Source: Bacteroidales bacterium
GTDB taxonomy: Bacteria; Bacteroidota; Bacteroidia; Bacteroidales; UBA932
Assembly (NCBI GenBank): GCA_017651465.1
Contig: JAGCCX010000062.1
Coordinates: 1-62,117 of the forward strand
Reading direction: 5' to 3'
DNA: 62,117 nucleotides
In this document: piece after piece, positions 8,191 to 17,891 of the stretch
Layout of the letters: the number at the start of each line of letters is the position of its first letter
Numbering within the stretch: position 1 is the stretch's first letter
The notes under the pieces: generated by a model
Seen by the model: only the letters and a program-made list of their open reading frames with translations
Database searches by the model: none
Told to the model about the DNA's origin: nothing
Program-made: the position numbers and the translations under genes

Positions 8191-9228
8191 TTAACGGGAG
8201 ACGCGTCCTGAGCCGCCACCTGCCATAAGAGCCTCGACTTCAGCCACCGTAACGCGGTTGTAGTCGCCTATGATAGTATGCTTGAGGGCCGATGCGGCAG
8301 CGGCGAACTCGATGGCCTGCTGGTCGGTGGGGTAGGAGAGCAGACCGTAAAGCAGTCCGCCCATAAACGAATCGCCTCCGCCCACGCGGTCCACTATGTG
8401 GGTTATGTCGTAACGCCTGCTCTGCCAGAGGGTGGTCCCGTCAAACAGCACGCCGCCCCAGGTGTTATGGTTGGCATTAATTGAGCCGCGCAGGGTTACC
8501 GCTACTTTCTTGCAGCGGGGGAAACGCGCCATCAGCTGGCGGCATACGCTTTCGAAGCGGCTCTGGTCAATCTCGCCGCCCGTTTTTTCGGCGTCGAAGC
8601 CCTCGGGCTTGATGCCGAATTCTTTCTCGGCATCTTCTTCGTTGCCGAGGATGAGGTCGCATCCCTCGACCAGGGCGGGCATTACCTCCGAGGCGCTCTT
8701 GCCGTATTTCCAGAGTTTCTTGCGGTAGTTGAGGTCGCAACTAACTTTGACTCCCAACTCGTTGGCCACCTTGATCGCCTCCAGGCAAGCGTCAGCTGCA
8801 CCCTGGCTGAGGGCGGGCGTGATGCCGGTCCAGTGGAACCAGTCGGCGCCTTCGAGCACTTTGTGCCAGTCGACCATCCCGGGCTGAATGTCGGAGATGG
8901 CAGAGTGGGCACGGTCGTAAACCACCTTGCTGCCGCGGGCTACGGCGCCAGTCTCAAGGTAATAAATGCCTACGCGCTCACCTCCGTAAACCACTCCGTC
9001 AAGCCCGACGCCCAGACCGCGCAGTTCGGCAGTGCACATATCGGCTATGTCGTTCTTGGGGAGGCGGGTTACGAATTGAGCATCTACGCCGTAATTGGCC
9101 AGCGAAACCGCCACGTTGGCCTCGCCGCCCCCGAATGTGGCGTCAAACTGCCTGGCCTGGCTGAAGCGCAGGTAACCGGGGGTGGAAAGACGGAGCATTA
9201 CTTCTCCGAATGTAACTACTTTTGCCAT
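8191..9228 (-). CDS. kdgK: 2-keto-3-deoxygluconate kinase (PfkB/ribokinase family)
   Basis: 345 aa. It phosphorylates KDG to KDPG with ATP. PfkB signatures are the N-terminal GGGEANVAVSLA (~residue 33) and the C-terminal DRVGGGDSFMGGLLYGLL, whose Asp in GGGDS is the catalytic base (~residue 294). It follows kduI by 6 nt and precedes eda by 16 nt. This is the point where the galacturonate branch (UxaA product) and the unsaturated uronate branch (KduD product) converge, which fits the gene order. Confidence 0.95.
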   Translation of the reverse strand: MAKVVTFGEVMLRLSTPGYLRFSQARQFDATFGGGEANVAVSLANYGVDAQFVTRLPKNDIADMCTAELRGLGVGLDGVVYGGERVGIYYLETGAVARGSKVVYDRAHSAISDIQPGMVDWHKVLEGADWFHWTGITPALSQGAADACLEAIKVANELGVKVSCDLNYRKKLWKYGKSASEVMPALVEGCDLILGNEEDAEKEFGIKPEGFDAEKTGGEIDQSRFESVCRQLMARFPRCKKVAVTLRGSINANHNTWGGVLFDGTTLWQSRRYDITHIVDRVGGGDSFMGGLLYGLLSYPTDQQAIEFAAAASALKHTIIGDYNRVTVAEVEALMAGGGSGRVSR

Positions 9229-9234
9229 ATCTTT

Positions 9235-10077
9235 TTATCTTAAATCTTCCGTTGCGCACCAGTCCATATCATTGTAGTCGTCGTTCTCGCCGCACATTCC
9301 CCAGATAAAGGTGTAATTGCGGGTCGCACAGGCGCTGTGAATGCTCCACTGGGGGGAGATTACCGCCTGCTCGTTATGCATCCAAATATGGCGGGTTTCC
9401 TGCGGTTCTCCGCAGAAGTGGCACACCGCCGCATTGTCGGGCAGCTCGAAGTAAAAGTAAACCTCCATACGGCGGTCGTGAGTGTGGGCGGGCATAGTGT
9501 TCCAGGTGCTGCCCGGGGCAAGTTCGGTCATTCCCATCTGCAGCTGGCAGCAGGGAACTACCTCCTTGACCAGCAGGCGGTTGATGGTACGCTCGTTGCT
9601 CTCCTCGAGGCTTCCCAGGTGCATAACCACCGCGTCCTTCTTAGTTACCTGCTTGACACCGGTCTCGCGGTGAGCGGTAGCTGAACAGAAATAGAAGTGC
9701 GCCGGATGGGCGGGATCGACGCTCTTGAAAGTTACGTGACGTTTGCCGCGGCCAATGTAGAGGGCCTCTTTGAAAGGGATGGTATATTCTTCTTCACCTA
9801 CCTGCACTATGCCGGTTCCTCCGACATTGATGATGCCGATCTCCCGGCGCTCGGTGAAGAAATCGGCGCGGAGCACCTCTGGGGCGCTCAGCAGCAGGTC
9901 TTCATTTACCGGCACGGCTCCGCCGGCAATGATGCGGTCGAACATAGAGTACACCATATTGATTTCGTCGGGAACCATCAGGTTCTCAACGAGATACTCT
10001 TTGCGGAGCCGCTCGGTGTCGTAGTGCTTCGCATCCACATTGCTGGATGCCTGTCTTACTTGACAATTGATTTTCAT
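9235..10077 (-). CDS. kduI: 5-keto-4-deoxyuronate isomerase KduI
   Basis: 280 aa, the standard length. It isomerises 4-deoxy-L-threo-5-hexosulose uronate (released by the GH105 enzyme and lyases) to 2,5-diketo-3-deoxygluconate. The C-terminal cupin holds the zinc-site pattern NTMPAHTHDRRMEVYFYF around residues 190-207. The family segments VGGTGIVQVG and ALYIGRGKRHVTF are clear. Start at ATG 10077, because upstream extension in frame runs into kduD and is not conserved. It lies directly after kduD (10 nt gap). Confidence 0.95.
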   Translation of the reverse strand: MKINCQVRQASSNVDAKHYDTERLRKEYLVENLMVPDEINMVYSMFDRIIAGGAVPVNEDLLLSAPEVLRADFFTERREIGIINVGGTGIVQVGEEEYTIPFKEALYIGRGKRHVTFKSVDPAHPAHFYFCSATAHRETGVKQVTKKDAVVMHLGSLEESNERTINRLLVKEVVPCCQLQMGMTELAPGSTWNTMPAHTHDRRMEVYFYFELPDNAAVCHFCGEPQETRHIWMHNEQAVISPQWSIHSACATRNYTFIWGMCGENDDYNDMDWCATEDLR

Positions 10078-10087
10078 ATCACTATTA

Positions 10088-10888
10088 TTATGGTTGTTTT
10101 CCGATATATGCGAGTATTCCGCCATCTACGTACAGTATGTGTCCGTTTACGGCGTCCGAAGCGTGAGAGGCCAGGAAAACTGCCGGACCGGCCAGTTCGT
10201 CGGGATCGAGCCAGCGGCCTGCAGGAGTCTTGGCGCAGATGAAAGAGTCGAAGGGGTGACGGCTGCCGTCGGGCTGCCTTTCCCTGAGCGGTGCGGTCTG
10301 GGGCGTGGCTATGTATCCGGGTCCCAGGCCATTGCACTGTATGTTATATTCTCCGTATTCGGAGCAGATGTTCTTTGTGAGCATCTTGAGTCCGCCCTTT
10401 GCTGCGGCGTAGGCGCTCACTGTTTCGCGCCCAAGCTCCGACATCATAGAGCAGATGTTGATTATCTTGCCTTCGCGTCTTTCCATCATTTCGGGAACTA
10501 CTGCGGCGGAGCAGATGTACGGGCCCACAAGGTCTATGTCAATGACCCTCTGGAATTCCTCCCGGCTCATCTCGTGCATCGGAATACGTTTGATTATGCC
10601 GGCGTTGTTGACCAGAATGTGAATGGGACCAACTTCGGCGTGGATGCGCTCCACAAGGGCCTTGACCGAAGCCTCGTCGGTAACGTCGCACACATATCCG
10701 TGGACGTTGGCAATGCCCGCCTGGCGGTATGCTTCCAGCCCCTTTTGCATCGAGGCCTCGTTGGACGTATTGAAGATGATGTTGTCTGCCCCGGCTTCAA
10801 CGAAGGCTTTCGCGATGGAAAAACCTATTCCGTAGGCGGCACCTGTAATCCAGGCGTTGCACCCTTTGAGTGAAAACAAATCGTTCAT
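10088..10888 (-). CDS. kduD: 2-dehydro-3-deoxy-D-gluconate 5-dehydrogenase KduD (SDR family)
   Basis: 266 aa classical SDR. It reduces 2,5-diketo-3-deoxygluconate to KDG with NAD(P)H. The nucleotide-binding glycine motif is TGAAYGIG (~residue 16), NNAG lies near residue 93, and the active-site Tyr and Lys are in SAYAAAKGG (~residue 163). The C-terminal block IATPQTAPLRE with SRHPFDSF is typical of KduD rather than of generic SDRs. The ATG overlaps the stop of the DUF4861 gene (ATGA), so the two are translationally coupled. Confidence 0.94.
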   Translation of the reverse strand: MNDLFSLKGCNAWITGAAYGIGFSIAKAFVEAGADNIIFNTSNEASMQKGLEAYRQAGIANVHGYVCDVTDEASVKALVERIHAEVGPIHILVNNAGIIKRIPMHEMSREEFQRVIDIDLVGPYICSAAVVPEMMERREGKIINICSMMSELGRETVSAYAAAKGGLKMLTKNICSEYGEYNIQCNGLGPGYIATPQTAPLRERQPDGSRHPFDSFICAKTPAGRWLDPDELAGPAVFLASHASDAVNGHILYVDGGILAYIGKQP

Positions 10889-11742
10889 TGCTTATTTACA
10901 GTTTCAAACCAGCTTTCGCAGGTCTTGATGTTACCCTTGGACCAGCAGGAACCGAACTTGTACCGGAGAGTCTCCCCACTGTGTATCTGCTTGGTACACA
11001 AGCCGTGAAGGCCGTCGGTAGATGCTCCGGCCCAGTGAGCGCCCTTCATAATCACAGCAACGCCGAGCATACCGTTTTCGGGCTCGATGCTCTGGTCCGA
11101 TGCTTTCTCCCAAATGGCGTACCGGTCGGATCCGCACATCTCGTTCTCGATGGTTTGCTGGGCGGGATGGCGGTTGATGCCGGCGGCGACGGTGAGAGTC
11201 TCGGAGCCGCTGAACACATAGCAGTCTTCGACCTCGCAGAAATATGTTCCGGGGCGGACCGTGACTTTCTTGTCAAGAGTCACCTGAATGCCGGGCACCG
11301 CCTCCCACTCGGGATAGTGCAGTACGAAAACTACCTTGGAAGGCTTCTGCTCCAGAATCTCGTACGAGCGGTAATTCGTAGCGGGATAACGGAGAGTGTC
11401 GCAGATCAGCGGGGCAGAAGCGCCTCCGCCGAGCGAAACGGCCACCTTGTAGCAGTCCTTTCCACCGTGATCGTGGTGGTAATAGTCGGGATCTTCCAGC
11501 GCGCCTTTGTACCATTCGTCGGCCACGAGCGCACCGGGTTTCTTTACCCAGATGTCGATGCCGGGCGAGGTGGGGTTGCCTTCAAGGGCCTCTCCGTAGA
11601 AGCGTCCGGCCACAAGGTCGTTTTCAAACACAAAGTCGTCGGCCCTTTCGGGGACGGCGCGGGCCATAACTCCGCCCTCGGATGCTTGTTTGCAGGCTCC
11701 GAGGGAGAGCAGGACCAGAAGCGGTATGATAAGACGTCTCAT
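10885..11742 (-). CDS. DUF4861 family lipoprotein, pectin-locus associated
   Basis: 285 aa with a short signal and lipobox (LSLGACKQ), so it is exported and lipid-anchored. The body matches the DUF4861 pattern as I recall it: ENDLVAGRFYGEALEG near the start, GIDIWVKKPG, YHHDHGGKDCYKVAVSLGGG, and a C-terminal WAGASTDGLHGLCTKQIHSG. Members recur in pectin and uronate loci of Bacteroidota, but I know of no firm biochemical assignment. The fold would be compatible with a periplasmic sugar-acid binding or lyase-like role. It is sandwiched between the transporter and kduD, which implies handling of uronates or short unsaturated oligomers. Confidence 0.82.
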   Translation of the reverse strand: MRRLIIPLLVLLSLGACKQASEGGVMARAVPERADDFVFENDLVAGRFYGEALEGNPTSPGIDIWVKKPGALVADEWYKGALEDPDYYHHDHGGKDCYKVAVSLGGGASAPLICDTLRYPATNYRSYEILEQKPSKVVFVLHYPEWEAVPGIQVTLDKKVTVRPGTYFCEVEDCYVFSGSETLTVAAGINRHPAQQTIENEMCGSDRYAIWEKASDQSIEPENGMLGVAVIMKGAHWAGASTDGLHGLCTKQIHSGETLRYKFGSCWSKGNIKTCESWFETVNKQ

Positions 11743-11745
11743 CGC

Positions 11746-13206
11746 TTATGCTTCAATTGGTTTGTACTTGGGTACCAGCGACTTCATAATGCTCCAGGCA
11801 ATGAGGTATGCCAGTCCGCAGAAGCAGAACATAATGAAGTAACCGGCGGGCTTGCCTTCGAATCCGAGGAAGGTGAAAGCGGCGCCCTGGGTCTCGGCGT
11901 AGGTGAACAGGTTACCTGCTACCTTCTGGATGATCATAGATCCGATACCTCCGGCCATTGCACCTATACCGGTGATAGTGGCTATGGTGCTCTTGGGGAA
12001 CATATCGCCTATGGTAGAGAAGAGATTGGCGCTCCACGCCTGATGCCCGGCGCCTGCCAGACCGATGAGGATAGCGGGCCACCAGGGGCTGTCGAAGCGG
12101 ATTCCTAACGGCTGGGCGAACAGTGCGGCCAGAGGGAAGAATGCGAATATGAGCATTGCGAGCATTCGTCCTGCATAGGGATTCATACCCCTCTTGTCGA
12201 CGAAAACCTTGGGCAGGTATCCTCCGCCGATGGAAATGATCGTCACTATGAGATACAGGGTGAATATAAGCCACTGGCCCAGGGGAGAAGTGGCTGGAGC
12301 GTGGAACTGGTTGCTGAAATACGAGGGCGCCCAGAACAGGAAGAACCACCATACACCGTCGGTGAAGAACTTGCCCGCGATAAAGCTCCAGGTCTGCTTG
12401 TACTTGAAGCACTTGATGAAGGGGATGGCCTTCTCGGGTGCGGCGGAAGCCTCAGCGGCCTTGGCCGCGGCTTCTTCGGCGTCGTCCTGGTGGATGTAGG
12501 AGAGTTCGGCCTCGTTTACGCGTTTGCTCTTTTCGGGCTTGTCATACATAAACGCCCAGAAGAACATCCATATGAAACCCAGTCCGCCGATGATGATGAA
12601 AGCCATCTCCCAGCCGAATTTGACGGCCAGCGGCGGTATGAGCAGCGGAGCGGCGAGAGCGCCTACGGAGGCTCCGGCATTGAAGATGGAAGTGGCGAAT
12701 GCCCTGTCCTTCTTGGGGAAGTACTCGGCGGTGACCTTTATGGCGGCGGGGAAGTTGCCCGCCTCGCCGAGGGCCAGGATGCCGCGGCACAACAGGAACA
12801 GGTACACCGACGTGGTGGACACGGCCAGCGCGATGTTGGATCCCGCTTCTACGGCCCTCATTGCGGCCACGGAGTCGAGCCCTACGATATGGGTGGTGGC
12901 CCAGCCGCAGGCTGCGTGCAGGCACGCACCCATCGACCACACGCCTATGGCGATGAGGTAGCCCTTCTTGGTGCCCATCCAATCTACAAACTTACCTGCA
13001 AACAGGCAGCAGATAGCGTAGAAGATGGAGAAGAAGCTGGTGATGGTGCCGTAATTGGCGTCGGTCCAGTGGAACTCGGGCTTGATGAACTCCTCGTAGG
13101 TGAGCGAGAGCACCTGCCTGTCCAGATAATTGACAGTGGTAGCCACGAACAGCAGGCTGCAAATCCACCACCGCCAGTTGGTCATTAATTTGGTCTGGGT
13201 ACTCAT
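11746..13206 (-). CDS. Hexuronate transporter, MFS (ExuT-like, anion:cation symporter family)
   Basis: 486 aa with about twelve hydrophobic segments in two halves separated by a charged central loop (residues ~225-260, rich in Glu/Ala/Lys). Family marks are NYLDRQVLSL near residue 25 (the NYxDR motif of the ACS family), GILALGEAGNFPAAIKVTAE near residue 145 and GHQAWSANLFS in the second half. It probably imports galacturonate and/or 5-keto-4-deoxyuronate across the inner membrane by proton symport. The neighbouring uxaB and kdu genes support a hexuronate substrate. Exact specificity is inferred. Confidence 0.9.
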   Translation of the reverse strand: MSTQTKLMTNWRWWICSLLFVATTVNYLDRQVLSLTYEEFIKPEFHWTDANYGTITSFFSIFYAICCLFAGKFVDWMGTKKGYLIAIGVWSMGACLHAACGWATTHIVGLDSVAAMRAVEAGSNIALAVSTTSVYLFLLCRGILALGEAGNFPAAIKVTAEYFPKKDRAFATSIFNAGASVGALAAPLLIPPLAVKFGWEMAFIIIGGLGFIWMFFWAFMYDKPEKSKRVNEAELSYIHQDDAEEAAAKAAEASAAPEKAIPFIKCFKYKQTWSFIAGKFFTDGVWWFFLFWAPSYFSNQFHAPATSPLGQWLIFTLYLIVTIISIGGGYLPKVFVDKRGMNPYAGRMLAMLIFAFFPLAALFAQPLGIRFDSPWWPAILIGLAGAGHQAWSANLFSTIGDMFPKSTIATITGIGAMAGGIGSMIIQKVAGNLFTYAETQGAAFTFLGFEGKPAGYFIMFCFCGLAYLIAWSIMKSLVPKYKPIEA

Positions 13207-13210
13207 AGGG

Positions 13211-14650
13211 TTATACTATAGCTTTTACTGCTGCACGCATACCTTCCATCTGTATGAGGGCGAGGGCTTTGGTGAGGAAACGGGTAAGATCGGGAATGGC
13301 GTTGAGGTCTTCGCCCCAAATGAAGTCGGCGGCGAGTACGCCTTCGGCTACCTTTGCAACGTCGCCCGTAGCCCAGAGGTCCTGGAGCAGGCTGACAATC
13401 TTGGGATCGTCGTTGGGAACGATTTCGTCGTCGCCCCTCTTGCCGCCCTTGTAGTAGGTGATGATGCCGGCCAGGCCGAGCACCAGGCCCACGGGGAGCT
13501 CACCCTTGCGCTCGAGGTAAGTCTTGAGGCCGGGCAGGTCGCGGGTCTTGAACTTGGGGAAGGAATTCAGCATAATGGATGTTACGAAGTGCTTGACGAA
13601 GGGATTGCGGAAGCGTTCCATAACGTCGGAAGCGAACTTCTCCAGCTCTTCCTTGGGCAGGTTGAGGGTGGGCAGGAGTTCTTCGAACATCACTTTGTGT
13701 ACATATTTACCGATCACGGGGTCTTCGCAGCACTCCTTGACGGTGTTAAGGCCGCTCAGGTAGCCCACGGGGCTGAGAACGGTATGAGGACCGTTAAGAA
13801 GGGTAACCTTGCGCTCGTGGTAAGGAGCTTCGGAGGGTACGAAGAGCACGTTCAGGCCTGCCTTGTCGGCGGGGAATTCGGCGGCTACTTCCTTGGGAGC
13901 CTCGATCACCCAGAGGTGGAATATCTCAGCCTTGTCCAGGAGGTTGTCCTGATAACCGGCTCTCTCGCAGAGTTTTTCGGCGGTGTCGCGGGGATATCCG
14001 GGGACGATACGGTCAACCAGAGTGCTGTACACACCGCAGCAGTTCTCGAACCAGTTGCGGAAATCCTCGGGGAGTTTCCAGAGCTCGATGTACTGACGGA
14101 TGCACTCTTTAAGATGCTTGCCGTTCTCGAAAATGAGTTCGCAAGGGAAAATGATGAAGCCCTTGGAAGGGTCGCCCTTGAAGCACTCCCAGCGGTGGAA
14201 GAGCAGCTGGGTGAGCTTGCCGGGATAAGATGAACAGGGAGCGTCGTCAATCTTGCAGGCGGGGTCGAAAGCGATTCCGGCCTCGGTGGTATTGGAAATC
14301 ACGAAGCGCATTTCGGGCTGCTCGGCCAGCTTGAGGTAGGCCTGGAAGTCCTCGTAGGGGTTGATGCCCCGGGAGATAACATCAATCAGGTCCACGCTGT
14401 CGACGGGCTCGCCGTTCTGCAGGCCCTGGAGGTTTAAGTGATAGAGGCCATCCTGCTCGTTGAGCCAGCTGACCATTCCTTTCTCGATGGGCTGGACAAC
14501 TACCACGCTGCCGTTGAAGTCGGTTTTCTGGTTGGTCTTCCAGATAATCCACTCAATGAATGCGCGGAGGAAATTGCCCTCACCGAACTGAATCACTTTC
14601 TCGGTGTAGCTTTTTGCCTGGGGGGCGGAGGTACGGTTTAATCTTTCCAT
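13211..14650 (-). CDS. uxaB: Tagaturonate reductase (altronate oxidoreductase) UxaB
   Basis: 479 aa member of the polyol-specific long-chain dehydrogenase family. It reduces D-tagaturonate (from UxaC) to D-altronate with NADH. The N-terminal nucleotide-binding part starts VIQFGEGNFLRAFIEW (residues ~19-34). The C-terminal helical domain contains the family catalytic lysine region VKHFVTSIMLNSFPKFKTRD near residue 353. Mannonate or mannitol enzymes are related, but the presence of uxaA and uxaC and the absence of uxuA in the same run favours UxaB. It lies 4 nt upstream of the transporter gene. Confidence 0.94.
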   Translation of the reverse strand: MERLNRTSAPQAKSYTEKVIQFGEGNFLRAFIEWIIWKTNQKTDFNGSVVVVQPIEKGMVSWLNEQDGLYHLNLQGLQNGEPVDSVDLIDVISRGINPYEDFQAYLKLAEQPEMRFVISNTTEAGIAFDPACKIDDAPCSSYPGKLTQLLFHRWECFKGDPSKGFIIFPCELIFENGKHLKECIRQYIELWKLPEDFRNWFENCCGVYSTLVDRIVPGYPRDTAEKLCERAGYQDNLLDKAEIFHLWVIEAPKEVAAEFPADKAGLNVLFVPSEAPYHERKVTLLNGPHTVLSPVGYLSGLNTVKECCEDPVIGKYVHKVMFEELLPTLNLPKEELEKFASDVMERFRNPFVKHFVTSIMLNSFPKFKTRDLPGLKTYLERKGELPVGLVLGLAGIITYYKGGKRGDDEIVPNDDPKIVSLLQDLWATGDVAKVAEGVLAADFIWGEDLNAIPDLTRFLTKALALIQMEGMRAAVKAIV

Positions 14651-14662
14651 ATAAGTAAATGT

Positions 14663-17600
14663 TTATTCTGTTTCTTTGACTATTACAAGCAGAAGGGCTT
14701 GCTCCTTGTTGTCTTGTTTAATTGTGTAAGAAGTGCCCTTCTCCAGGTTGAGCTCGCCGGAGTCGCCAGGCTGATCGTAAGGGGAACTTAATACAACCGC
14801 CTCACCGGATGCAGGAACCAATTGTATCCTGGCGGACGTGTCTCCGCTCTTACGACGGATAAACCAGAATTCTACTGTGGAATTAAGTGCAGAAGAAGTG
14901 GTAAAAGTAACCGCGCCGGTACTGTTCATCTTGACTCCCTTTGTGGAACTGTATCCGGCTATGCTCCAATCGCTTATCCCATAATCACCTCCAAGGTCGG
15001 TTTTGGCCGTAGCGGTGAAATAGCTGCCCGCGGTTCCGTCGGTAAGATTGACAGCCTTACTGCTTGAATCATAATAGAAAACGTGGGTATGGGCTCCGTC
15101 CTGCACTATGGGATTGTCGGGGTCGTCCGGGTCGTCGGGATCGGGATCGGTAGGATTATCGTCGGAACCATTGTAACCGGAGACATCGCCGTTGTTGACG
15201 GCAACGGGAGCTTCGGTCCAGCCGAGTTTTCCGTAACCGGCGTTGGCTCTGACTATTTCGGGAACGTCGGCGGCAGGGGTCACGACGTAGCTGTATGAAG
15301 GCTTGAAGTCGTTGTATGTCAAAGGAGTAGAGAGAGTTTCACCATTGTAGGACTTGTACTTCACGTTGCTGAGCGGGTACGGATCCTTTGCCTTGGCGGG
15401 ACGGTTGACGTACACGTTCTCGGTAGGGTAGAGATAGCCCGCCACGCTGCCCTGCAGGTTGGATTCGTTGCTCTCCTTGGCGGGGTATGTACAAATGTCT
15501 GTAGGCAGCTGGACTGCGTCGAAGTAGTTGTATTCAACCAGTACCTTTGCCCCGTATGCAGAGCCTGCGCCGTAGGTGGTGCATCCGTCGTAGAGGTTAT
15601 TGTACACGTGTGCCCAGCCGAAGCGCACGCGCGGGTGGCGCGAACTGGAACCGTCAAACCAGTTATGGTGGAATGTGGCGGTGATTGCCGCATCGGCGCT
15701 TGCGCTGTTGGAGTGGCCTACAAGGCAACTCTTCTGCGTCTTTATGTACCGGCACCAGCTGACGGTAACATTCTTGGAGGCGTGGGTGATATCGGTGCTT
15801 CCATCCTCGTAATCCTTTGTCTGATTGAGAGATGTGAAGGTGCAATGGTCAACCCAGACACCCTCGGATTCTTGCATGCTGATGGCATCTGCACCGTTGT
15901 TTGCCTTGGGCTGTTGGAAATTGATATTACGTATGATAATATTCTTCGAGCGCACAAGGAAGAGTCCGATGCGGTCCATCACGAAGCTGTCGATGCCGTA
16001 GAAGCTGATGTTGCTCACTTCCTTAACGTCAAACCAGGGATGAGCCTCGCTGAAGTCGCGGCCGTCACCGGGCCCGAAAGTGCCGCTCAGCCAAATGATG
16101 GTAGGAGTTCCGTTGTACTTCTTGCCTTCTGATTTGGCGCGGGCGAGCAGCCAGGTCTGGAGGGCCTTGCCGTCATTAAAATGAAGGATATTTGCACCTG
16201 TGGCACCTTCTCCTCCGGTAACGCCGCCGGCTTCGGCGAATCCGTACATCTTGGTGGGATCCACGGTGCCTGTTGCAGGCGGATTAGTACATTCGAGTTC
16301 AGCAGACTCCGAAGGCTGCTCGGGATCATCTGGATCTTCGGGCTCGACGGTCTTTCCGGGAGTGAAGATAATCTTGTAGTAGCGTGCAGCTCCGGTTCCC
16401 CATACGTACACATCACCGGGAGTAACATTGTATGAGCAGGACTTCTGGTCCTTCGAATTCACACTGCCCTCGATGCTCGTCTCGACGCCGTTGTTGCTGA
16501 CCACTATGCTTCGGATAGGGTTGGGAGCGGTAGAACCGGTGTGGGACTCGATGACGGTTACGGTACCTGCCTCGTTCACGCTGAACTTGAAGCGGTTCTT
16601 GCTCGTGCTTCCGGGATTGCTGGGCTGGAAGTAGGTCGTGCCGTATTTGCTCTTGGCGTCGGCCTCGATACTGAGGTCGGCGAATTCCAGCGACACAGCC
16701 GCCAGTTCGGTGGTGGCGCTTCCGAGCTTTGCGAACTGATTCTGCCAGGCTTTTTCGGAGAAGTCCCAGGTAATGGGCTCTCCGATATCGGCGGGGTTGT
16801 AAACGTCGGCATCGGCGATCCTGAAGTTGAGAGTGGCAATCTTGCCTGTTTCGAGCTTGATGGCTTCAGCCAATGTTACATTTCGGGAAACAGCCAGGGA
16901 ATTGTCATCAGTGATAACGTCCAGCGTCAGTGTTGAACCGCGCTCCAGAGTAGCGGGATTTGTGATAATGAAAGCTCCTGTCGAGCCGTCTGCCGACCAT
17001 TCCGAGCCATCGTAGGCGGCACCGACGTAATTGTACTTTTGGTCGCTTTCCCAACCATCGATCACCGCAGAAGTAACGTTAACCCTCACACGACCGCTCA
17101 GGGTAGTGTTAGAGGCGGTAAGCTTTATGCTTTTAATCGATTTACCGTTAAGCTTGCTGCCGGTAGTAGCATCGGTGACAACCACTTTGACAATTGCCAT
17201 TACGCGGTTGAAGTGGAGTTTGTCGGCAGTTACGGCCTTCTGGTTCTCGACAGTAACATCCAGCTTGTCGGAAATAAGCACGTCGCAGGAAGTGTCGAAG
17301 GTGCCGAGATTGTCGATGGTCTGTTCAGAGGCAATGTCGAACTTGAATATCGCTCCGCTGCGGGCTGCTTTCTTGGGCCTGTGGGCATAGATCGCAAGGG
17401 CTCCGTCTTCGGCCTCGATAGATCCGGTAAAAGAGCCGGTTGTGCTCTCGCCGGACTGATTGATAAACGTGTACTGCTTTGCGTAGTCGTTGTTTATAAC
17501 CGGATTGACGAAGATCGAGTCATTCTCGTTCCAGTAGGGTTGCCAGCCGCCTTCCGCCTCCTGGATGAAGGTTTTGGTGGAGGGCTGCTCTGCCGAGATT

Positions 17601-17710
17601 GTCAAGGGGATAAGTTTACCTGCACCGGGCGCCTCGAACGCCTCTTTGGGTTGGCACGCCGTTATCGCCACAGCGGCGATGCTCATAATTGAGTAAAGAA
17701 TCTTTTTCAT
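14663..17710 (-). CDS. Multidomain surface pectate lyase (PL1) lipoprotein
   Basis: 1015 aa. A signal peptide with lipobox (AITACQPK) leads into a fimbrillin-like region to about residue 300 (WQPYWNENDSIFVNP). A beta-sandwich module at ~313-447 (WDFSEKAWQNQF) follows, also found twice in the 22706-26047 protein. The PL1 right-handed beta-helix spans ~470-840. Catalytic features are WVDHCTF (~residue 625) and SSSRHPRVRFG (~690), where the Arg is the expected base. The C-terminal module (~873-1015) is shared with the BACON protein upstream. It should cleave polygalacturonate by beta-elimination at the cell surface, feeding SusC/D and GH105. Linkers DPDDPEQP and DPDPDDPDDPDNP are acidic repeats typical of domain spacers. 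Substrate within pectin is inferred. Confidence 0.92.
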   Translation of the reverse strand: MKKILYSIMSIAAVAITACQPKEAFEAPGAGKLIPLTISAEQPSTKTFIQEAEGGWQPYWNENDSIFVNPVINNDYAKQYTFINQSGESTTGSFTGSIEAEDGALAIYAHRPKKAARSGAIFKFDIASEQTIDNLGTFDTSCDVLISDKLDVTVENQKAVTADKLHFNRVMAIVKVVVTDATTGSKLNGKSIKSIKLTASNTTLSGRVRVNVTSAVIDGWESDQKYNYVGAAYDGSEWSADGSTGAFIITNPATLERGSTLTLDVITDDNSLAVSRNVTLAEAIKLETGKIATLNFRIADADVYNPADIGEPITWDFSEKAWQNQFAKLGSATTELAAVSLEFADLSIEADAKSKYGTTYFQPSNPGSTSKNRFKFSVNEAGTVTVIESHTGSTAPNPIRSIVVSNNGVETSIEGSVNSKDQKSCSYNVTPGDVYVWGTGAARYYKIIFTPGKTVEPEDPDDPEQPSESAELECTNPPATGTVDPTKMYGFAEAGGVTGGEGATGANILHFNDGKALQTWLLARAKSEGKKYNGTPTIIWLSGTFGPGDGRDFSEAHPWFDVKEVSNISFYGIDSFVMDRIGLFLVRSKNIIIRNINFQQPKANNGADAISMQESEGVWVDHCTFTSLNQTKDYEDGSTDITHASKNVTVSWCRYIKTQKSCLVGHSNSASADAAITATFHHNWFDGSSSRHPRVRFGWAHVYNNLYDGCTTYGAGSAYGAKVLVEYNYFDAVQLPTDICTYPAKESNESNLQGSVAGYLYPTENVYVNRPAKAKDPYPLSNVKYKSYNGETLSTPLTYNDFKPSYSYVVTPAADVPEIVRANAGYGKLGWTEAPVAVNNGDVSGYNGSDDNPTDPDPDDPDDPDNPIVQDGAHTHVFYYDSSSKAVNLTDGTAGSYFTATAKTDLGGDYGISDWSIAGYSSTKGVKMNSTGAVTFTTSSALNSTVEFWFIRRKSGDTSARIQLVPASGEAVVLSSPYDQPGDSGELNLEKGTSYTIKQDNKEQALLLVIVKETE

Positions 17711-17721
17711 CGCTGCTGTGG

Positions 17722-17874
17722 TTAAAGGTCGTATATTTCGCCGGGAGTCAGGATATCTCCTGCTCCCTCGTCCGTTAGGTCGCTGCCCGCAAGAAGCGCA
17801 AGGCTTGAAACGTATTCCTCAGTTTCGCAGAGTGGACGTTGATAATCAGTCATAGGATTGATTTTCAGTGTCAT
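17722..17874 (-). CDS. Small conserved-type protein (50 aa) upstream of the PL1 gene
   Basis: An ATG at 17872-17874 opens a 50-codon frame ending at TAA 17722-17724, 11 nt before the PL1 start. The product begins MTLKINPMTDYQRPLCETEE and continues with a hydrophobic patch (SSLALLAGS) and an acidic, glycine-rich tail. Short peptides of this composition are often found in Bacteroidota surface-polysaccharide loci directly before large secreted proteins, and their function is unknown. It fills what would otherwise be a 180-bp gap in an otherwise tightly packed operon. Probably a real gene, though coding is inferred from position and composition only. Confidence 0.6.
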   Translation of the reverse strand: MTLKINPMTDYQRPLCETEEYVSSLALLAGSDLTDEGAGDILTPGEIYDL

Positions 17875-17891
17875 TGTGAATCAGCTTGGGA

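Noticed and set aside
14990-15010. CCAAGGTCGG followed by TTTTGGCC, resembling the repeat core
   Set aside because: It encodes the conserved TDLGGDY motif of the C-terminal module, which is found with different codons in the BACON protein, so the resemblance to GGCCAAGGTCGGCC is coincidental.
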